Shown here: piece after piece, positions 1 to 11,696 of the stretch
How the letters are laid out: the number at the start of each line of letters is the position of its first letter
Position numbering within the stretch: the stretch's first letter is position 1
DNA from: Gonatopus flavifemur
Lineage: Eukaryota; Arthropoda; Insecta; Hymenoptera; Dryinidae
DNA length: 64,000 bases
Assembly: GCA_018340375.1 (NCBI GenBank)
Contig: JAFFJZ010000007.1
Span: forward strand, 8,866,001 to 8,930,000
Reading direction: 5' to 3'
Notes under the pieces: model-generated
Told to the model about the DNA's origin: nothing
What the model saw: only the letters and a program-made list of their open reading frames with translations
Database searches by the model: none
Made by a program: the position numbers and the translations under genes

Positions 1-88
1 TGTATAACAACTTTGGTATAAAGTACTTTTGGTTTAAGATGCATGTTTTTGAGATATTTGCATTTAAAGATTAAAATGGGACACCCTG
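1..88. mobile_element. End of a Tc1/mariner-like element
   Basis: The window opens inside an element whose right end reads ATGGGACACCCTG followed by TA at 89-90. Read inward this is CAGGGTGTCCCAT, a terminus common in mariner-like elements of insects. The rest lies outside the window, so the family cannot be fixed. Confidence 0.5.
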
Positions 89-90
89 TA

Positions 91-784
91 TACAGGGAGA
101 GAAGTATACGGTAACGGTTACTATGAAGAATAGTAATTTGGTGACAGATATTTCAAAATTGTAATAAGTGCCATATGAAATCGAATTGAGTACGATAAGC
201 TGTTGACGTTCCCATGGAAACAATAGATTAACATCGTAATGATCACCACCAAATCGCGAGCCATCGCTCGCTTCCTATTCTAAAGTCGCAATGAGAACTA
301 AGGCAAATGGTAATCAATCCCATATACTTTTCTCCGTGTACCTTTCGTTCTTTTGGATCTAATACTATATTTGATTGTTGTTTGCGATCTTTCGATTCAA
401 TCGCAAACATTAAATAGAATTGATTAAGAAAAAGATGTTCAACCGGTTGAAAGGAAATTGTGATGACACGTTTAGTCGAAATAAATGTATGAGGCCGATT
501 TGAAAGTAAGAAAAAACGAGGAGTATAATTTTAGTAAAGCACTCAGCACAATACTATGTTTACAGAAATTGTGTAACGTTTACAGAAATTGTATAATTGT
601 GTACTTTGTGTCTCTAGGCGAGATAGGAAAGAAAGCCCTCTCGGCGAGAGTTATTAGCGCACTGACTTTCGTCAAGGTAGCGAAAAACGAGGAATATGAC
701 ACTTATACAGGTCACGAAAACGCGTGTATATGAACTCTGACTCACCATTTCCAAGCTATTGAAAATCATATGCGAGCATGATTA
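91..784. other. No recognised feature
   Basis: AT-rich sequence between two mariner insertions. It has one 82-codon open frame on the plus strand (485-733) with no recognisable motif and a direct repeat of an ACAGAAATTGTRTAA-like phrase near 561-597. Nothing supports a gene. Confidence 0.4.
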
Positions 785-786
785 TA

Positions 787-2077
787 CAGGTTGGTTGAAA
801 AGTTCCTGCGCTCACCAAGAGATAGCACTGCTAGCTCAAAACTTTTTTTTTCTCAAGTTGGTATATCTGTCCCGAGAACACATGCAAGGTTACAAGTCAT
901 TCTGTCAATTCATTCTTTGTTTACAAGTCATTTGAAGTTGACGTGTCATTGACTTTTCTTAATATGGAAAAAATTGAATATCGTGCAGTCATTAGATTCT
1001 TTGTTTTGAAGGGTTTAAAAGCAAAGGAAATTCATGAACAATTGTTAGAAGTGTATAAGGAGTCCTCACTTTCAAAACGCACCGTTGAATTTTGGGCTGG
1101 TGAATTTAAACGTGGTCGTACTAGCCTTGAAGACGATCCACGCGAAGGACGACCAAAAACTGCAACCACAGCAGAAATCATTGAGCATGTACATAATATG
1201 GTTAGTGAAGATCCAAGTTTGACTAAGCGTGAAATTGCTAATGCCATAGGCATCTCAGACGAACGAGTACTCCATATTTTACATGAAGAATCACGTATGA
1301 AAAAACTGTTTGGAAAGTTAGTGCCGCACACGTTAACAATTCAACAAAAACTGGATCGAAAACAAATTTCTCAGCGTAATTTGGAGCGTTTTAAGCAGAA
1401 TAAAACCGACTTCTTGTGTCGTTTTATAACTATGGATGAGACTTGGATCTACCACCATGATCCTAAATTGAAACAAGAACGTTTACAGTGGACTGAAGCT
1501 GGCTGTTCAGCTCCAAAGCAGGTGAAGTCACAACGATCAGCAAAGAAGGTTATGGCATCAGTTTTTTGGGATGCAAAAGGAATTTTGTTCATTGATTATC
1601 TTCAGAAAGGTAAAACAATCAACTCCGAATATTACTGCAGCCTTTTGGATCAGCTGGATGAAAAAATTCGTGAGAAAAGACCTGGTTTAAAGAAGAAAAA
1701 AATCATTTTTCATCAAGATAATGCATCTGCTCACAAAAGTGTTTTGACGATGGCTAAATTCAAAGAACTCAAGTACGAATTGCTTGAACATCCACCGTAT
1801 TCGCCAGATTTGGCTCCTAGCGACTACTATCTCTTCAGAAATCTCAAACAATTCCTTCGTGGAAAGCATTTTCCGTCGAATGAAGAGGCCATAGCAGCCG
1901 TAGACGGTTATTTTGCAGAGCTTCCGGAAAACCATTATAAGGATGGGATAAAATTATTGGAAGATCATTGGAACGAGTGTATTGAGCTTCTAGGAGATTA
2001 TATTGAATGAAAAAATATATTTCGTAACAAAAACAGTATTCTTTCATTTCGAGCGCAGAAACTTTTCAACCAACCTG
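787..2077 (+). mobile_element. Complete mariner (DD34D) element
   Basis: A 1291-bp element bounded by 27-bp terminal inverted repeats (787-813 and 2051-2077; outer bases CAGGTTGGTTGAAAAG) that differ at one position. It is flanked by the TA target duplication expected for mariner (785-786 and 2078-2079). It carries one uninterrupted transposase frame. Near-identical ends plus an open frame indicate a young insertion, possibly still competent. It lies downstream of OR1, beyond that gene's 3' end. Confidence 0.93.
964..2010 (+). CDS. Mariner transposase, uninterrupted
   Basis: A cut-and-paste transposase of 348 residues if started at the ATG at 964 (MEKIEYRAVIRFF...). A frame-matched ATG at 943 would add seven residues, but family members normally begin close to the N-terminal helix-turn-helix, so 964 is preferred. 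The paired HTH DNA-binding region covers roughly residues 1-115. The WVPHEL-type linker appears as LVPHTLT. The catalytic triad is complete: D158 in TMDETW, D252 in HQDNASAHKS and D287 in YSPDLAPSDYYLF. Exactly 34 residues separate the last two aspartates, the DD34D mariner signature. There is no internal stop or frameshift, and the length equals that of active mariners. The enzyme would bind the 27-bp terminal repeats and integrate at TA. Activity itself cannot be judged from sequence. Confidence 0.93.
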   Translation: MEKIEYRAVIRFFVLKGLKAKEIHEQLLEVYKESSLSKRTVEFWAGEFKRGRTSLEDDPREGRPKTATTAEIIEHVHNMVSEDPSLTKREIANAIGISDERVLHILHEESRMKKLFGKLVPHTLTIQQKLDRKQISQRNLERFKQNKTDFLCRFITMDETWIYHHDPKLKQERLQWTEAGCSAPKQVKSQRSAKKVMASVFWDAKGILFIDYLQKGKTINSEYYCSLLDQLDEKIREKRPGLKKKKIIFHQDNASAHKSVLTMAKFKELKYELLEHPPYSPDLAPSDYYLFRNLKQFLRGKHFPSNEEAIAAVDGYFAELPENHYKDGIKLLEDHWNECIELLGDYIE

Positions 2078-2393
2078 TAGTTAAGAAGCGTAATAAGAAT
2101 TGACGGTGCGCAACTAAACTGTATTTGAATTTTGCAGAGATTCTCAAACAATTGTCATATGTAAGTTTTCATTTTTCAACAATTTCGTTCATTATATGCA
2201 ATGGATCATCAGGTTTATGTCTTCATTATTGACTCCCCTGCCTAAGAAGTTCGATAGACTCACATAAATTTCCATAGCTGCTGTGACAATAACCGCGTAG
2301 AAACTAATAGGATATCATTGATTTCGAGAGGAAGTGAACTGAAATATTTATTCATCATTTTTTCATCTCCATTATGTAGCCAACACTGTAAAA

Positions 2394-2593
2394 AATTGGC
2401 TGCGTTAGAGAAAGTTCACACCAAAACGTGTTGTTTTAACACTACATGGTGTCATTTTCACACCGTAAAGTGTTATTCTAACACCGTTTGGTGTTATTTT
2501 GACACCGATTTCGGGGTGGACATGTATAGAATCCGTGTGGTGTTGATTCCGTGTTAATTCTGATACTGTGTTCACACCGCATTTTTTACAGTG
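2394..2593. repeat. MITE with CACTGTAAAAAATTG ends and ACACCG repeats
   Basis: A 200-bp element with inverted ends CACTGTAAAAAATTGGC and GCATTTTTTACAGTG. The interior is a string of short imperfect repeats around GTGTTANTNTNACACCG. It has no coding capacity. Confidence 0.65.
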
Positions 2594-2834
2594 AATGATC
2601 ATAGAAATTCTCGAAGAAAGGTCATGGAAATTCTCAAAAAAAAGGTCATGGAGAGTCAGGGAAACTTCTAAAAAAGTCAGGGAAATTGAGTATTAAAATT
2701 TTGTGGGAACCCTGTATAAATTACTACGTTTATCGGGTTGTTGTAGACTAACTTGAATCATGAAATCCAATGATGATGTTGGACCATGATTGTCCTGTAT
2801 TATAGTACCATATACAGTGGTTTGGAAAAGTTAT

Positions 2835-2870
2835 CTGACTAAACAACACCATGAACCAAGCCGTTTGAAC
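2835..2870 (-). pseudogene. Candidate last exon of OR1 lacking a splice acceptor
   Basis: The minus strand from 2870 encodes VQTAWFMVLFSQ, which aligns with the OR2 last exon (VMNSAVSYFMVLSSV). OR2 has TTACAG before this exon; here the bases are AACATG, so no AG precedes it. One extra T would explain the loss. Without this exon, exon 8 would read through to a stop at 2878-2880. This is a homology inference from a short segment. Confidence 0.45.
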
Positions 2871-2982
2871 CATGTTATCAACATGGTAATTTATAATGTA
2901 CCGTTTCTTTTCTTGTACTTTCATGGCATGTAAGATTTCCGCTTGAAACTTTAAAGAAGTATGGTTTCAAAGAATACTTTAC

Positions 2983-5900
2983 CTTAGCATAGGTAATGTA
3001 AGATAGATCAATAACTTTTCCGACGGTTAAAGTGTATGGTTCGAGGGATCCATATGTCATCAAAATAATAAATTTCTGAATTCTTATAGGTGCATCGTAC
3101 CACTGTCCGTTGTATCTGTAACATATTTGTAAAGATGGATCAACATTCAACCATAACAGCAAACTAAAAAAGGTTATCCTGATCAAAGAGATTCCTCAAA
3201 TCTTATTAGAAAAAAAAACAAATAATAGGAAGTAACGGGTGCTTTTGTCAGGTGCACCAGAATACAGAAAAAAAGTTTGTTGTCGTTGTTGTCCTGTATT
3301 ATGGGACTTTTTGAAACATATTTTTCTGTATGTATTTTTGAGGCTGGAGGGCGGTTTGAAGTAAATCAAGGTCTAGCAAGGTATACGCCCAATTTAACAG
3401 AACTAGTGATATCAGCGATGATAAAGAATCAACTCAATTCACGATTGATGCTTACATATTCTTCCGAAATTCATGACAGTGATCTATGACCTTTTGTCCT
3501 CCATACGTTGGGATAAAAATAGTAATAACTGTACCCAGCATATACACTACGTATCTGATAGTATCTCTATCTTCGATTGAACTGGTTATCTGTAAATGAA
3601 GAGGGAATATAATCAAAGATCAATCGATTGAATGATTGTTTGCTATACATATTTTCCGGAATGTTTTTCGTACTTTCATCAATATGAAACTCGCCATTGG
3701 TAACCCGTTGCACAGTTGTAACAAGTAAGACAACCAATAAGTAGATTCAATGAGAGCGACAAATCTGTGGAACAAAATAATGCTTAGTATACTGGAACAT
3801 ATTTTGCACGCTGTTCTAGTTGAAAGTACTGATTCAATTTCGCTGGAATTCAATGAAATGATATGATGTTCTAGTTAAATTCCATAGGATCGTTCGTTGA
3901 TGAGATTTGACAACATTCAATGAATCACTGCTAGGACAAAACCATTGAATTCTGCCAAATTTTAGTGCAAAACTGAACAATTTTATGAAAAAATTCTATT
4001 TATTTTGCTGTGGCGAGATTCAATGAGAATGATCAACACGTAATATTCTTGCTTAAAGAATCTCATTGAACCGATTGATTCTCATTGATTCCGATACAGA
4101 TAACCGATTCAAACTCATAAAAAATTGATTCTCAATATAGGTTTGAATTAGTTTTCTGCATCGGAATCAATGAGAATCAATCGGTTCAATGAGATTCTCA
4201 AAGCAGGGATTATGTTGGACTAAACATTTGCTGATGATTGAATAAGTCATATTTTTGAGAAACAAGATTGGCGAATAAATATTGTATCAGGCAATGAAAA
4301 TTTAGTTATCTCAATTGAACTTTAAACGGAGTGAATGAAAACTTAGTTGTGTGAAATATGAATAAGATAGTTTATTTGATGGGAATGAAGTTTAGCTGTG
4401 ACGAATTCAACTTCATTTGGTTCAACTACATCTCCATTCAGAGTAACTGAGTTTCCTAGCATTGTTACCAAATACTTTTTTTCGTGTACGTTACTGATCA
4501 GAAATCAAGCATGTTTTCTTCACCGTAAGCTCCTTTGATGATTTTCTGTACACATTGTCAATTCTCGACGTAGATCAAATTTCTCAGAGCCAAAGGATCC
4601 CGCTTCGTTAAGTTGTGTGTATGGTATTTTTTCCATACGACGTCTGATAAATGCGATAACAGATGAAAAAGAAGATTAGAAAATTGATCATGTTATTATT
4701 TCCACGACATTAATTAGTCTCTCGTAGAAAAAGAATGTTCATTTTGAATTAAGGGATTAGGCCGCTCTAGAAGGGAAAAATATGGATCAATTTGAGAATT
4801 GTTTCACTGGAATAATGAGATTAATCGGAATTTTGTGGTTCTTCCAATCAACTGTTAAAATGCAATAAGATATATAAGTGCATGGACTAGGGTCTCCTGT
4901 ACAAGTCGTTTGATTGTGCAGGCCATTAGCTAGAAATTGAACCGGTTTCAATGGAATTCAATGGTATGAAATCAGAACTTGGAAAACTTCCAATAGGATT
5001 TTGAGGAATATTTTTACCAGAGTAGTTAAGCGAATGCGAGGGGCTACAACAGAAATCGAAATTTATGTTCCAAGAAAAGTAATGTGCCTCTGATATTTTG
5101 GCACATGATTTCCAGAATCCTAGAGTGGCTCAACTCCTTAATCGTGGATAAGAATCGATGAATACTATATTTCTAGTATTGATCCATGAATAGGTGATCG
5201 ATATCACTTTACGAAAAAGTCAATCTTACCCTAGAACTTGGAAAATACTGCAGGCGTGTTGGATAAAAGCGAAAAAAACTGTATCTGAAGTGACCAATAA
5301 CGTCATGGTTACGGCGAAATCGAAATAAACATGGCACAAAATAGGAAAAAAGTATGTTTCCTTATCCACAAAATGTTCGATTTGGACCACTTGTCTCAAG
5401 GGACGAGATTCGTTTAATGGATATAAAATGTCGAGTACCGTTGATGTAAATGGTGATAGACAAAAAATTATTGAACTGCCGTAACAATATGCTGAAAATG
5501 AATGAAAGATGACATTATTCTTGGAAGTTTTATTCCTAATTGTAATAATGATGGGAGGAATGGGATGTTCAAAAGCTTTCGAACTCTTTGTTGTTGAAAA
5601 ATGATTATTCATAGGCTTTGCCCTGCTAAAAATGCCAGGCAGAACTGAACAGAAAATTGTTGTTGGGCTTTGAACTGTGTCTTTCCCAGATAATCCACGC
5701 AAAAACCGGCAAACTTCCTACACGGAGAGAAAAATACAGATAAAATTACTGTGGTAGCTCACTATCCACGTACCAGATTGGAATTGACAAGAAAAATTAT
5801 GGTATTTTCATCTGATTCTAGAAAAGTCCACAGCAATTTTTGATGATGTCTAGTGAAATATTTACTAAATAAAAAATTTTCCTGAAAATCCATGAATTTC

Positions 5901-8680
5901 TGAATTTCATCACAGGAATTTTTACTGTGTGAATTTGAAAACGTACATATAATCCTCATGGGGAACTATTTTACTGTGTGGAAATATAAATTTCCATCAA
6001 AATCAAAACTCTGTCTGGCGTTAAATGGAGCACAGTAGAAAATATTGTGTTTCACATGAAAAAGTGATGGATTATTCTCTCCGTGTGCCCGATTTTGTCT
6101 GGAATTACCAAATCGGAATATCCTGTCAAAAACTATCTCAAATGTTTCGAGACGGTTCTGTTTGGAATTCACAGACTGTGATATCCAATCAAAAACTGAA
6201 GATACCCGAGTCGAAATTTTGCCCCTACTTTGCTGCTAATAATACTGTTTTCAGTAGGGGGATCAGATAGTAAAGTAGGAGCAGTTTCAATGAGATATAT
6301 TCTCCTACTTTGCCCCTACTAGTGGTAGATATTTCCTATTTCACCACTTGTAGGAGCAAAGCAGGTGCAAGATTTATCCTCTACTTTGACCCTACCACTC
6401 CTACACGGAGAATAATGCCGCCCGAAAAGATGACTTTTTTTTATTTTTTCAGTGAACCAGTAACAGCAAGATTTATAAAATGCATTTTTTCCATGAGAAT
6501 ACAACAGATCACAGGTGCTGTAGAAAACGTAATGGTTAGGATTCAGATTTTAAACCCGTAATTTTTCTACAGTATTCGTAAGCTTCCGTATTTTCATATA
6601 AAAATCCATTTTACAAACCTCTGTTTCTGGTTTACTGAAAAAATTTTCAAAAAGTCATATTTTCCAGCGGCATTGTTTCCGTGTATTCAGTCGATTGCAA
6701 TCTCTGAAGAAACGATTAGTTCATAGTGGAAATAGATATTTTTGTATATGAGAGAAGGCTTATTCAAATTAATTCAACGATAATATATCGATAATCATTT
6801 TCTCCGTCATATTCAAATATGTACATCTACACCATGAATTTATTTCATATTAAATATGAAAAAGTTTTCTTACCACTTGTATTTATATGCATTTTGATAA
6901 TCAAGCTTACGTGACAGTGCCAGTCAATAAAAAAGAACTTGAGTAATTTGATAAGTTTGTTTTTAATTTCCTTTTATAATTCAAGTCGGGTATTCTATTC
7001 TTTATACACCTACATAAAACATTCAGTTGAAAACAAATCTGATGGATATTCATTCGGGTAAAGACGAATTTGATTTGATTCTAAAAAACAAAATTTTTTT
7101 TGATTCTATAAAATAAATATTTATTTTAATGAAATGAATGTTTAATTTGAATCAAGTAATAATTATTAGATTCGTATGTGAATAAGAATCTATTTGTTTG
7201 ATGGATATAATTTTGATTTAATTGAGAAAATGCGCTTTATGTGATATTATTATTATTCGAAAAATCCAACATGTAGGAGCATTAGGTTCTATGTAGGAGC
7301 AGTAGATTGTGGAGTAGAAAAATAGAATCAAAAAATATTCGAAGCGGAGAAGTAGGACCAAGTAGTTTCTATAGCGTGAAAATAGGGGCAATTTTACTGA
7401 TTGGATCGACAAAGCAGGGGCAAAATTTCGACTCGGGTAGTTTTTCTGCAAGGTTTTAATAGGATGTTACAATTTAGTGATCCCGGACAAAATCGGGTAG
7501 AAAGTTTGTCAGTTTTTGCCTGTGTTAACAATGAAAGAAACCGTTCAAACCCTGAAAACAATTTTCTGTCCGGTACTGTCTGGCATTTTTGGCCAAGGTG
7601 GCGGGGAATAAATATTTTGAATAAGAAGATGAGAATTTATTGCATCCTTCAGGCATTCAAATGTCAGATAGCACACGAATCCGATCACGCAGTGTGTAGT
7701 TTGAAAATTGTCTATGTCTTTTACATACAGTAGCTTTTCTGAGGTTTTTATAGAAATTTAAGAATTTGAAATCAGTTGTAATATCCTACATCTTCAGATA
7801 AAAAAAATCATCGAATTTTAACCTTAATACGGACATTTGGAATTAATCCTATGTTAATTACCTTTCATTTGATACTTACTTGTGAAAAAGATTGTGAAAT
7901 TTTTTGTCGTACGAGCATATTCATGTATTATGACGACATCATCGCTGCGATTGAAATTTTTCCAATCATGATCCATGTGAATCCACAACCGTTTCATCTA
8001 GAATTGATTTGTAGATACTGATAATTCATTGAATTTGATTGAATCCATTCAAGAAACGAGAATAATTGACATATTTTGTAGCAACCGAAGCGATTAAATG
8101 TGTGATAATTTATAACGTCCAGGTGAGTATTTTTAGCTCAATAAGGAAGATTGATATTTCAATCTAAGGAAGAAATGCGAGAAGTGCTAAATTGATGTTC
8201 GATCTAATCTAAAATTACTATACTAGTTTTTACAAGGTATTGTTTTATCAATTTCTCACCTTATCCATATTGAAGTAACAAGTGAAATATTTCACTGAGA
8301 TCACGAGTAATGTTCCCACTATTGTAATGATATCTACAAAGACTCCTTGTTCGTCATTCATGGTAAAGAACCTGGCAATCTGAAAGTTTGTGAAGACTTT
8401 TGAAAACTTTCAAGCGTTCTTCATTGATGCTTGAACAGGTATAATGATTTCAGGCAAAAGAATTTATTTGAAGGATATTAAAAATGCTTTTCACAGGGTT
8501 TTGTACTTGAATATATATTTCACTGATTCTCACATGAGCACAGATGGCGAGGAATAAAATTGCTCCAATAAAAATGGTACGTCGTCGAATGATTTTGGCA
8601 TCTTGAAACGGCCATTGTCCTATCGCAGATAACATCCACTTGTGCATTTTGTAATATTCTTGTTGAAATAGATCAGCCAT
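2983..8680 (-). CDS. Odorant receptor OR1 (7tm_6 family), 8 exons plus doubtful ninth
   Basis: A seven-transmembrane insect odorant receptor, a ligand-gated channel subunit expected to work with Orco in olfactory neuron dendrites. Exons, 5' to 3': 8534-8680, 8260-8379, 7880-7997, 5230-5491, 4524-4643, 3674-3764, 3456-3589 and 2983-3115. All introns are GT..AG, phases match, and the 375 codons contain no stop. Exon 1 starts MADLFQQEYYKMHKW and has the family GQWPFQ motif. Exon 4 has PLNESRP, HFVDKETYFFP and FIQHACSIF. Exon 7 has IFIPTYGGQ. Exon 8 has QWYDAP and LTVGKVIDLSYITYAK. A weaker exon 1 donor at 8506 would add nine residues in frame. Family length is about 390, so only the C-terminal 10-15 residues are unaccounted for. 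Intron 3 holds several MITEs. Paralogue of OR2, same strand. The C-terminus may be damaged (see 2835-2870). Confidence 0.9.
4046..4206. repeat. Palindromic repeat in OR1 intron 5
   Basis: Inverted arms of about 55 bp built on ATTGAACCGATTGATTCTCA and its complement, with a second inner pair around GATTCAAAC/GTTTGAAT. It would fold into a long hairpin. Probably a small non-autonomous element; no clear target duplication was found. Confidence 0.6.
5721..6085. repeat. MITE, CACGGAGAGAAAAAT ends, OR1 intron 3
   Basis: Ends read CACGGAGAGAAAAAT and ATTATTCTCTCCGTG. The left side is preceded by TA (5719-5720). The right side abuts the next element at 6086. About 365 bp with no coding capacity. Confidence 0.55.
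6086..7505. mobile_element. Composite inverted-repeat element in OR1 intron 3
   Basis: Two nested inverted pairs mark it: CCCGATTTTGTCTGG near 6088 against CCGGACAAAATCGGG near 7485, and ACCCGAGTCGAAATTTTGCC near 6212 against its complement ending near 7440. Inside are repeated phrases with GTAGGAGCA and CCCCTACTTTG. A second MITE (6413-6683) sits within it. No transposase was found. Confidence 0.5.
6413..6683. repeat. MITE nested inside the 6086-7505 element
   Basis: Ends CACGGAGAATAATGCCGC and GCGGCATTGTTTCCGTG, with TA on both sides (6411-6412 and 6684-6685). It is 271 bp and non-coding. Confidence 0.65.
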
Positions 8681-9299
8681 CCTGTGACCCTCGTTCGATA
8701 CTGTCCCGTCTCGAAATGATATCGAACTGTTCCTTCAACTCCCATAATTTTTGTCTCCATTGCATCATCTGCCCTCTCGATTTTGCATTTCTTTCTCTCA
8801 ATTCCTCATGAGACATAAAATTTTTCCCCATTATTATTTTTTCTCGTACAATGATTTTCCAAGGGGAACGATACGAGGGGATTAGAGAATTCGGTTTCAG
8901 TAAAATGACTACCAAACGTCTGCTACCGAACGTTGTGCATAAAAAAGTACGTTCGCACACGAGTTTAGAGTCTCCAAAGAATATATGGATAAAATATTCT
9001 TCTTAAACGGTCTAAGGTTTACTTTGCGAGTGATGCATCGTTGAAATAAATCTCTAGTGTATTCTTCAGAATATTACGATATCGTATCGAGGCTTTGAAG
9101 AACTATAGCTATAATCGGTTCTACACCAGAGAAGTCATGAACGTTGAGTCACACGGTGCTTATCGAGGGAGTAACACTCCTATTGTTATTGATTACAGAA
9201 TTTATACTCGGTAAACGATATATTTGAAATCAAGTTAAAGATTCTTACTTTAGTTCCAAACATGAATACAATTATCCCATTCGAATCAAGCATACCCTA
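8681..9299. other. Region upstream of OR1
   Basis: This is the presumed 5' flank of OR1. An open frame on the minus strand (8673-8960) overlaps the receptor start but shows no receptor motif and is treated as chance. No TATA box or binding site could be assigned with confidence. Confidence 0.4.
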
Positions 9300-9683
9300 T
9301 TCGAAATGTTCGACAGTTCCAGACAAGAGATTGTCAGGTTTCTAGTCGGTTTTTGTCCCGTTAAATCCTTAACAATGCTGACAAAATATTTCGGGACATC
9401 CTTTCTCCGGTTTTACACGCTTTGTAAATCATATAGAAGCTGCATGAAATACGCGAAAGTTTTTTTTGTCGGATAGTGACTAGTTTTTTGGCTTGTGAAA
9501 TCTGAGTGAGATCTATCGAAAAATATTTTGTCCGTTTTTGACCGGTTTTCTCTACCGTAAAATACCATGGGTGACCCAGAGAAGATGGACGGTTTTGTTC
9601 TTTGAATAACTCGAAAACTACTCAACCAAAAGTTTTGAATCAAATTTTATTTAAAAATATAAACACGAGAGATTAGTTGACAA

Positions 9684-9995
9684 TCATTTGTGGTCCACAA
9701 TATCTTTCAGGTGGGCGCCATTTTCAACAATACATTCATTCAGTCTTTTTACAAAATTTGCAAACACTTTTTCGAGCATAGGTCGCTGAATTTTTGAAAT
9801 TCCTTCAGAAATCCGAGTTTTCAGGTCTTCTAAAACTCGTGGACGTGTGTCATAAACGCGGCTTTTGAGGTATGCCCATACAAAAAAATCTGGAGCAGTT
9901 AAATCAGGCGAGCGCGGCGGCCAAGCGAAATCCGTGCGACGCGACAATATGCGGTTACCAAATGCTTTTTTCAGTACTGCGAGAGTTTCTGTCAA
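9684..9995 (-). pseudogene. Transposase C-terminal fragment
   Basis: A 103-residue frame containing SPDLTAPDFFVWAYLKS, the region around the last catalytic aspartate of DD41D-type Tc1/mariner transposases. It is closely similar to SPDLTSPDFFLWGYIKD of the element at 22901-24932. It continues to the normal C-terminal end (FANFVKRLNECIVENGAHLK). The N-terminal and middle parts, with the first two catalytic aspartates, are not present in the short element, so this is a non-functional remnant. Confidence 0.8.
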
Positions 9996-10158
9996 ACAAT
10001 GACACGTCGCACCATCTTGCTAAAATCATGTACGACCCAGACGACGATGATGACGAAGTGAGGGAAGCAAAAGCGAGTTTATCATCTCTTTGCACCGTCA
10101 CGATCGATTCATGCCGAAAATACCGTTCCACGCAAAACGCGCGCTTCTTCTCGTTATA

Positions 10159-10425
10159 CACTGAGAAAACAGATATACTGAAAAATACCATAATTTATGG
10201 ATTTTTGGCGTTGGTCTGACCCGAGTCAAAATATTTACGTAAACGAACCTCTAAGAGTCCCATAACTTCTTGGACTTTTATAAAGAAGTATGGTACCTTC
10301 CTCATAAAAGTCCCAGCCATTATGGTACTTTTAGAGGTATCTTCACGTAAATATTCTGATTCGGGCCAGACCAACGCCAAAAATCCATAAATTATGGTAT
10401 TTTTCAAGATACCTTCTTCTCCGTG
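10159..10425. repeat. MITE with long inverted arms, CACTGAGAAAAC ends
   Basis: A 267-bp element with roughly 100-bp arms (shared phrase ATAATTTATGGATTTTTGGC) and TA on both sides (10157-10158, 10426-10427). It lies within the decayed DD41D element, which lies within the tandem array, so it is the youngest of the three. Confidence 0.85.
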
Positions 10426-10976
10426 TAGCGTTCCATGATTATGGGGACTGGGCAAAAACAAATCTCTCGTATGTACACTAAACATAGAGGGCGCGATTTG
10501 CGTTGTAGCAGCGCTAGCAACTGCGTTATTGAAAAAACAAAACCGTCCATCTTCTCTGGGTCACCCTGTACAGCTTGGATGAAATATTTGAGGATACTTT
10601 TGGTCAGATTGTGACTGGTTTTTCGGCTTTTAAAATCCCAGTGAGATCAGTCAAAAAATATTTTGTCTGCTATTGACTGGTTTTCTGTACTGTAAAATAC
10701 AGCTTGGATGAAATATTCGAGGATACTTGTGGTCAGATTGTGGATGGTTCTTCGGCTTTTAAAATTCGAGTGAGATCCATCGAAGAATATTTTATCTACT
10801 ATTGACCGGTTGTTCATACTGCGAAATACAGCTTGAACTAGATATTCGATGATATTTTTCGTCGGATTGTGACTGGTTCTTTAGCCTGTTTAATCCGAGT
10901 GAGATCAAACAGAAAATATTATCAAAAATAGTTTGTCCGGGATTGACCAGTTTTCTATACTGCAACATGCAGTTTA

Positions 10977-11231
10977 CACACGGAAAGAAGAAAACAGCAC
11001 TGGTTACTGTCCATAACAGCAATCAGTTGAAAAACAAATGAAAATACGCTTGGATGATAGAGGTTAGCGCGATTACAGTGATGTGTACTGCAGTGAAATT
11101 CGTCAATGCTGCTTGGACATTAACGGTTACTGGGAGACGCAGAAATGAACGGCGTGAATTTGATTTTTCATTTTTTTTCAATGAATTACTGCGATTCACA
11201 GGAACCATTGCTGTTTTCTTTTTTCCGTGCA
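10977..11231. repeat. MITE family A, copy 1
   Basis: It starts CACACGGAAAGAAGAAAACA and ends TGTTTTCTTTTTTCCGTG(CA), with TA flanks at 10975-10976 and 11232-11233. It is full-length homologous to the copy at 27876-28115, sharing GGTTGAAAAACAAATGAAAA and the interior order. It interrupts a 129-bp monomer. Confidence 0.85.
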
Positions 11232-11476
11232 TAATATATTCGAGGATATTTTTTGTCGAAATTCGATTGATTATTCATGCTATGAAATCCGAATAGTCTC
11301 GAATAAAAACGTCCTGCACATAGTATTTTCTTCGAAATTGATCGTCCTTAGAAAAATTTACTTCATTCTGACCAAAACGTGTCATTTTTTGTACAATTTT
11401 TTTGTGGAAAAATGAAGTGTTTTGGTCAAAATGCAGTAAATCTTCCTCCAGACGGTTTCCAATGTTATGAAGTTCG

Positions 11477-11696
11477 TACCGTAAAACCGGGTGAACAGGA
11501 TCATTGAGGTGAATGGGATCACACAACAGAAGGAATGTTGAATAAGTTCGTGATTGATTTTTCAAAGTATAAAAGTGTTAGATAGTGAGCATTTACCATT
11601 CCTATTAATCACATAATTAGATATGACTCTGTTCAACATCTTTTCTGCGGGATCCTATCCACCTTAAAATGATCCTGTTCACCCCGTTTCACGGTA
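11477..11696. repeat. Palindromic MITE, TACCGTRAAACNGGGTGAAC ends
   Basis: The left end TACCGTAAAACCGGGTGAAC and right end GTTCACCCCGTTTCACGGTA form about 45-bp arms around GGATCATT and GTGAATGGGATC. It is non-coding and is followed directly by the next element. Confidence 0.7.

Larger units (their letters stand above)
9565..10568. mobile_element. Decayed Tc1/mariner (DD41D-like) element inside the 129-bp array
   Basis: Inverted ends share GGGTGACCCAGAGAAGATGG and continue inward for about 40 bp. TA flanks lie at 9563-9564 and 10569-10570. Removing the element rebuilds the tandem-repeat phrase GTAAAATACAGCTTGG exactly, which confirms the boundaries. It carries a transposase C-terminal fragment (9684-9995) and a younger MITE (10159-10425). 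Confidence 0.82.

Noticed and set aside
5493..5702. Upstream extension of the open frame over OR1 exon 4
   Set aside because: Translation before 5491 lacks receptor motifs. The TTTTCAG acceptor and matching phase with exon 3 show it is intron.
8673..8960. 95-codon frame overlapping the start of OR1
   Set aside because: No receptor or other motif; OR1 starts at 8680 with the conserved N-terminus.
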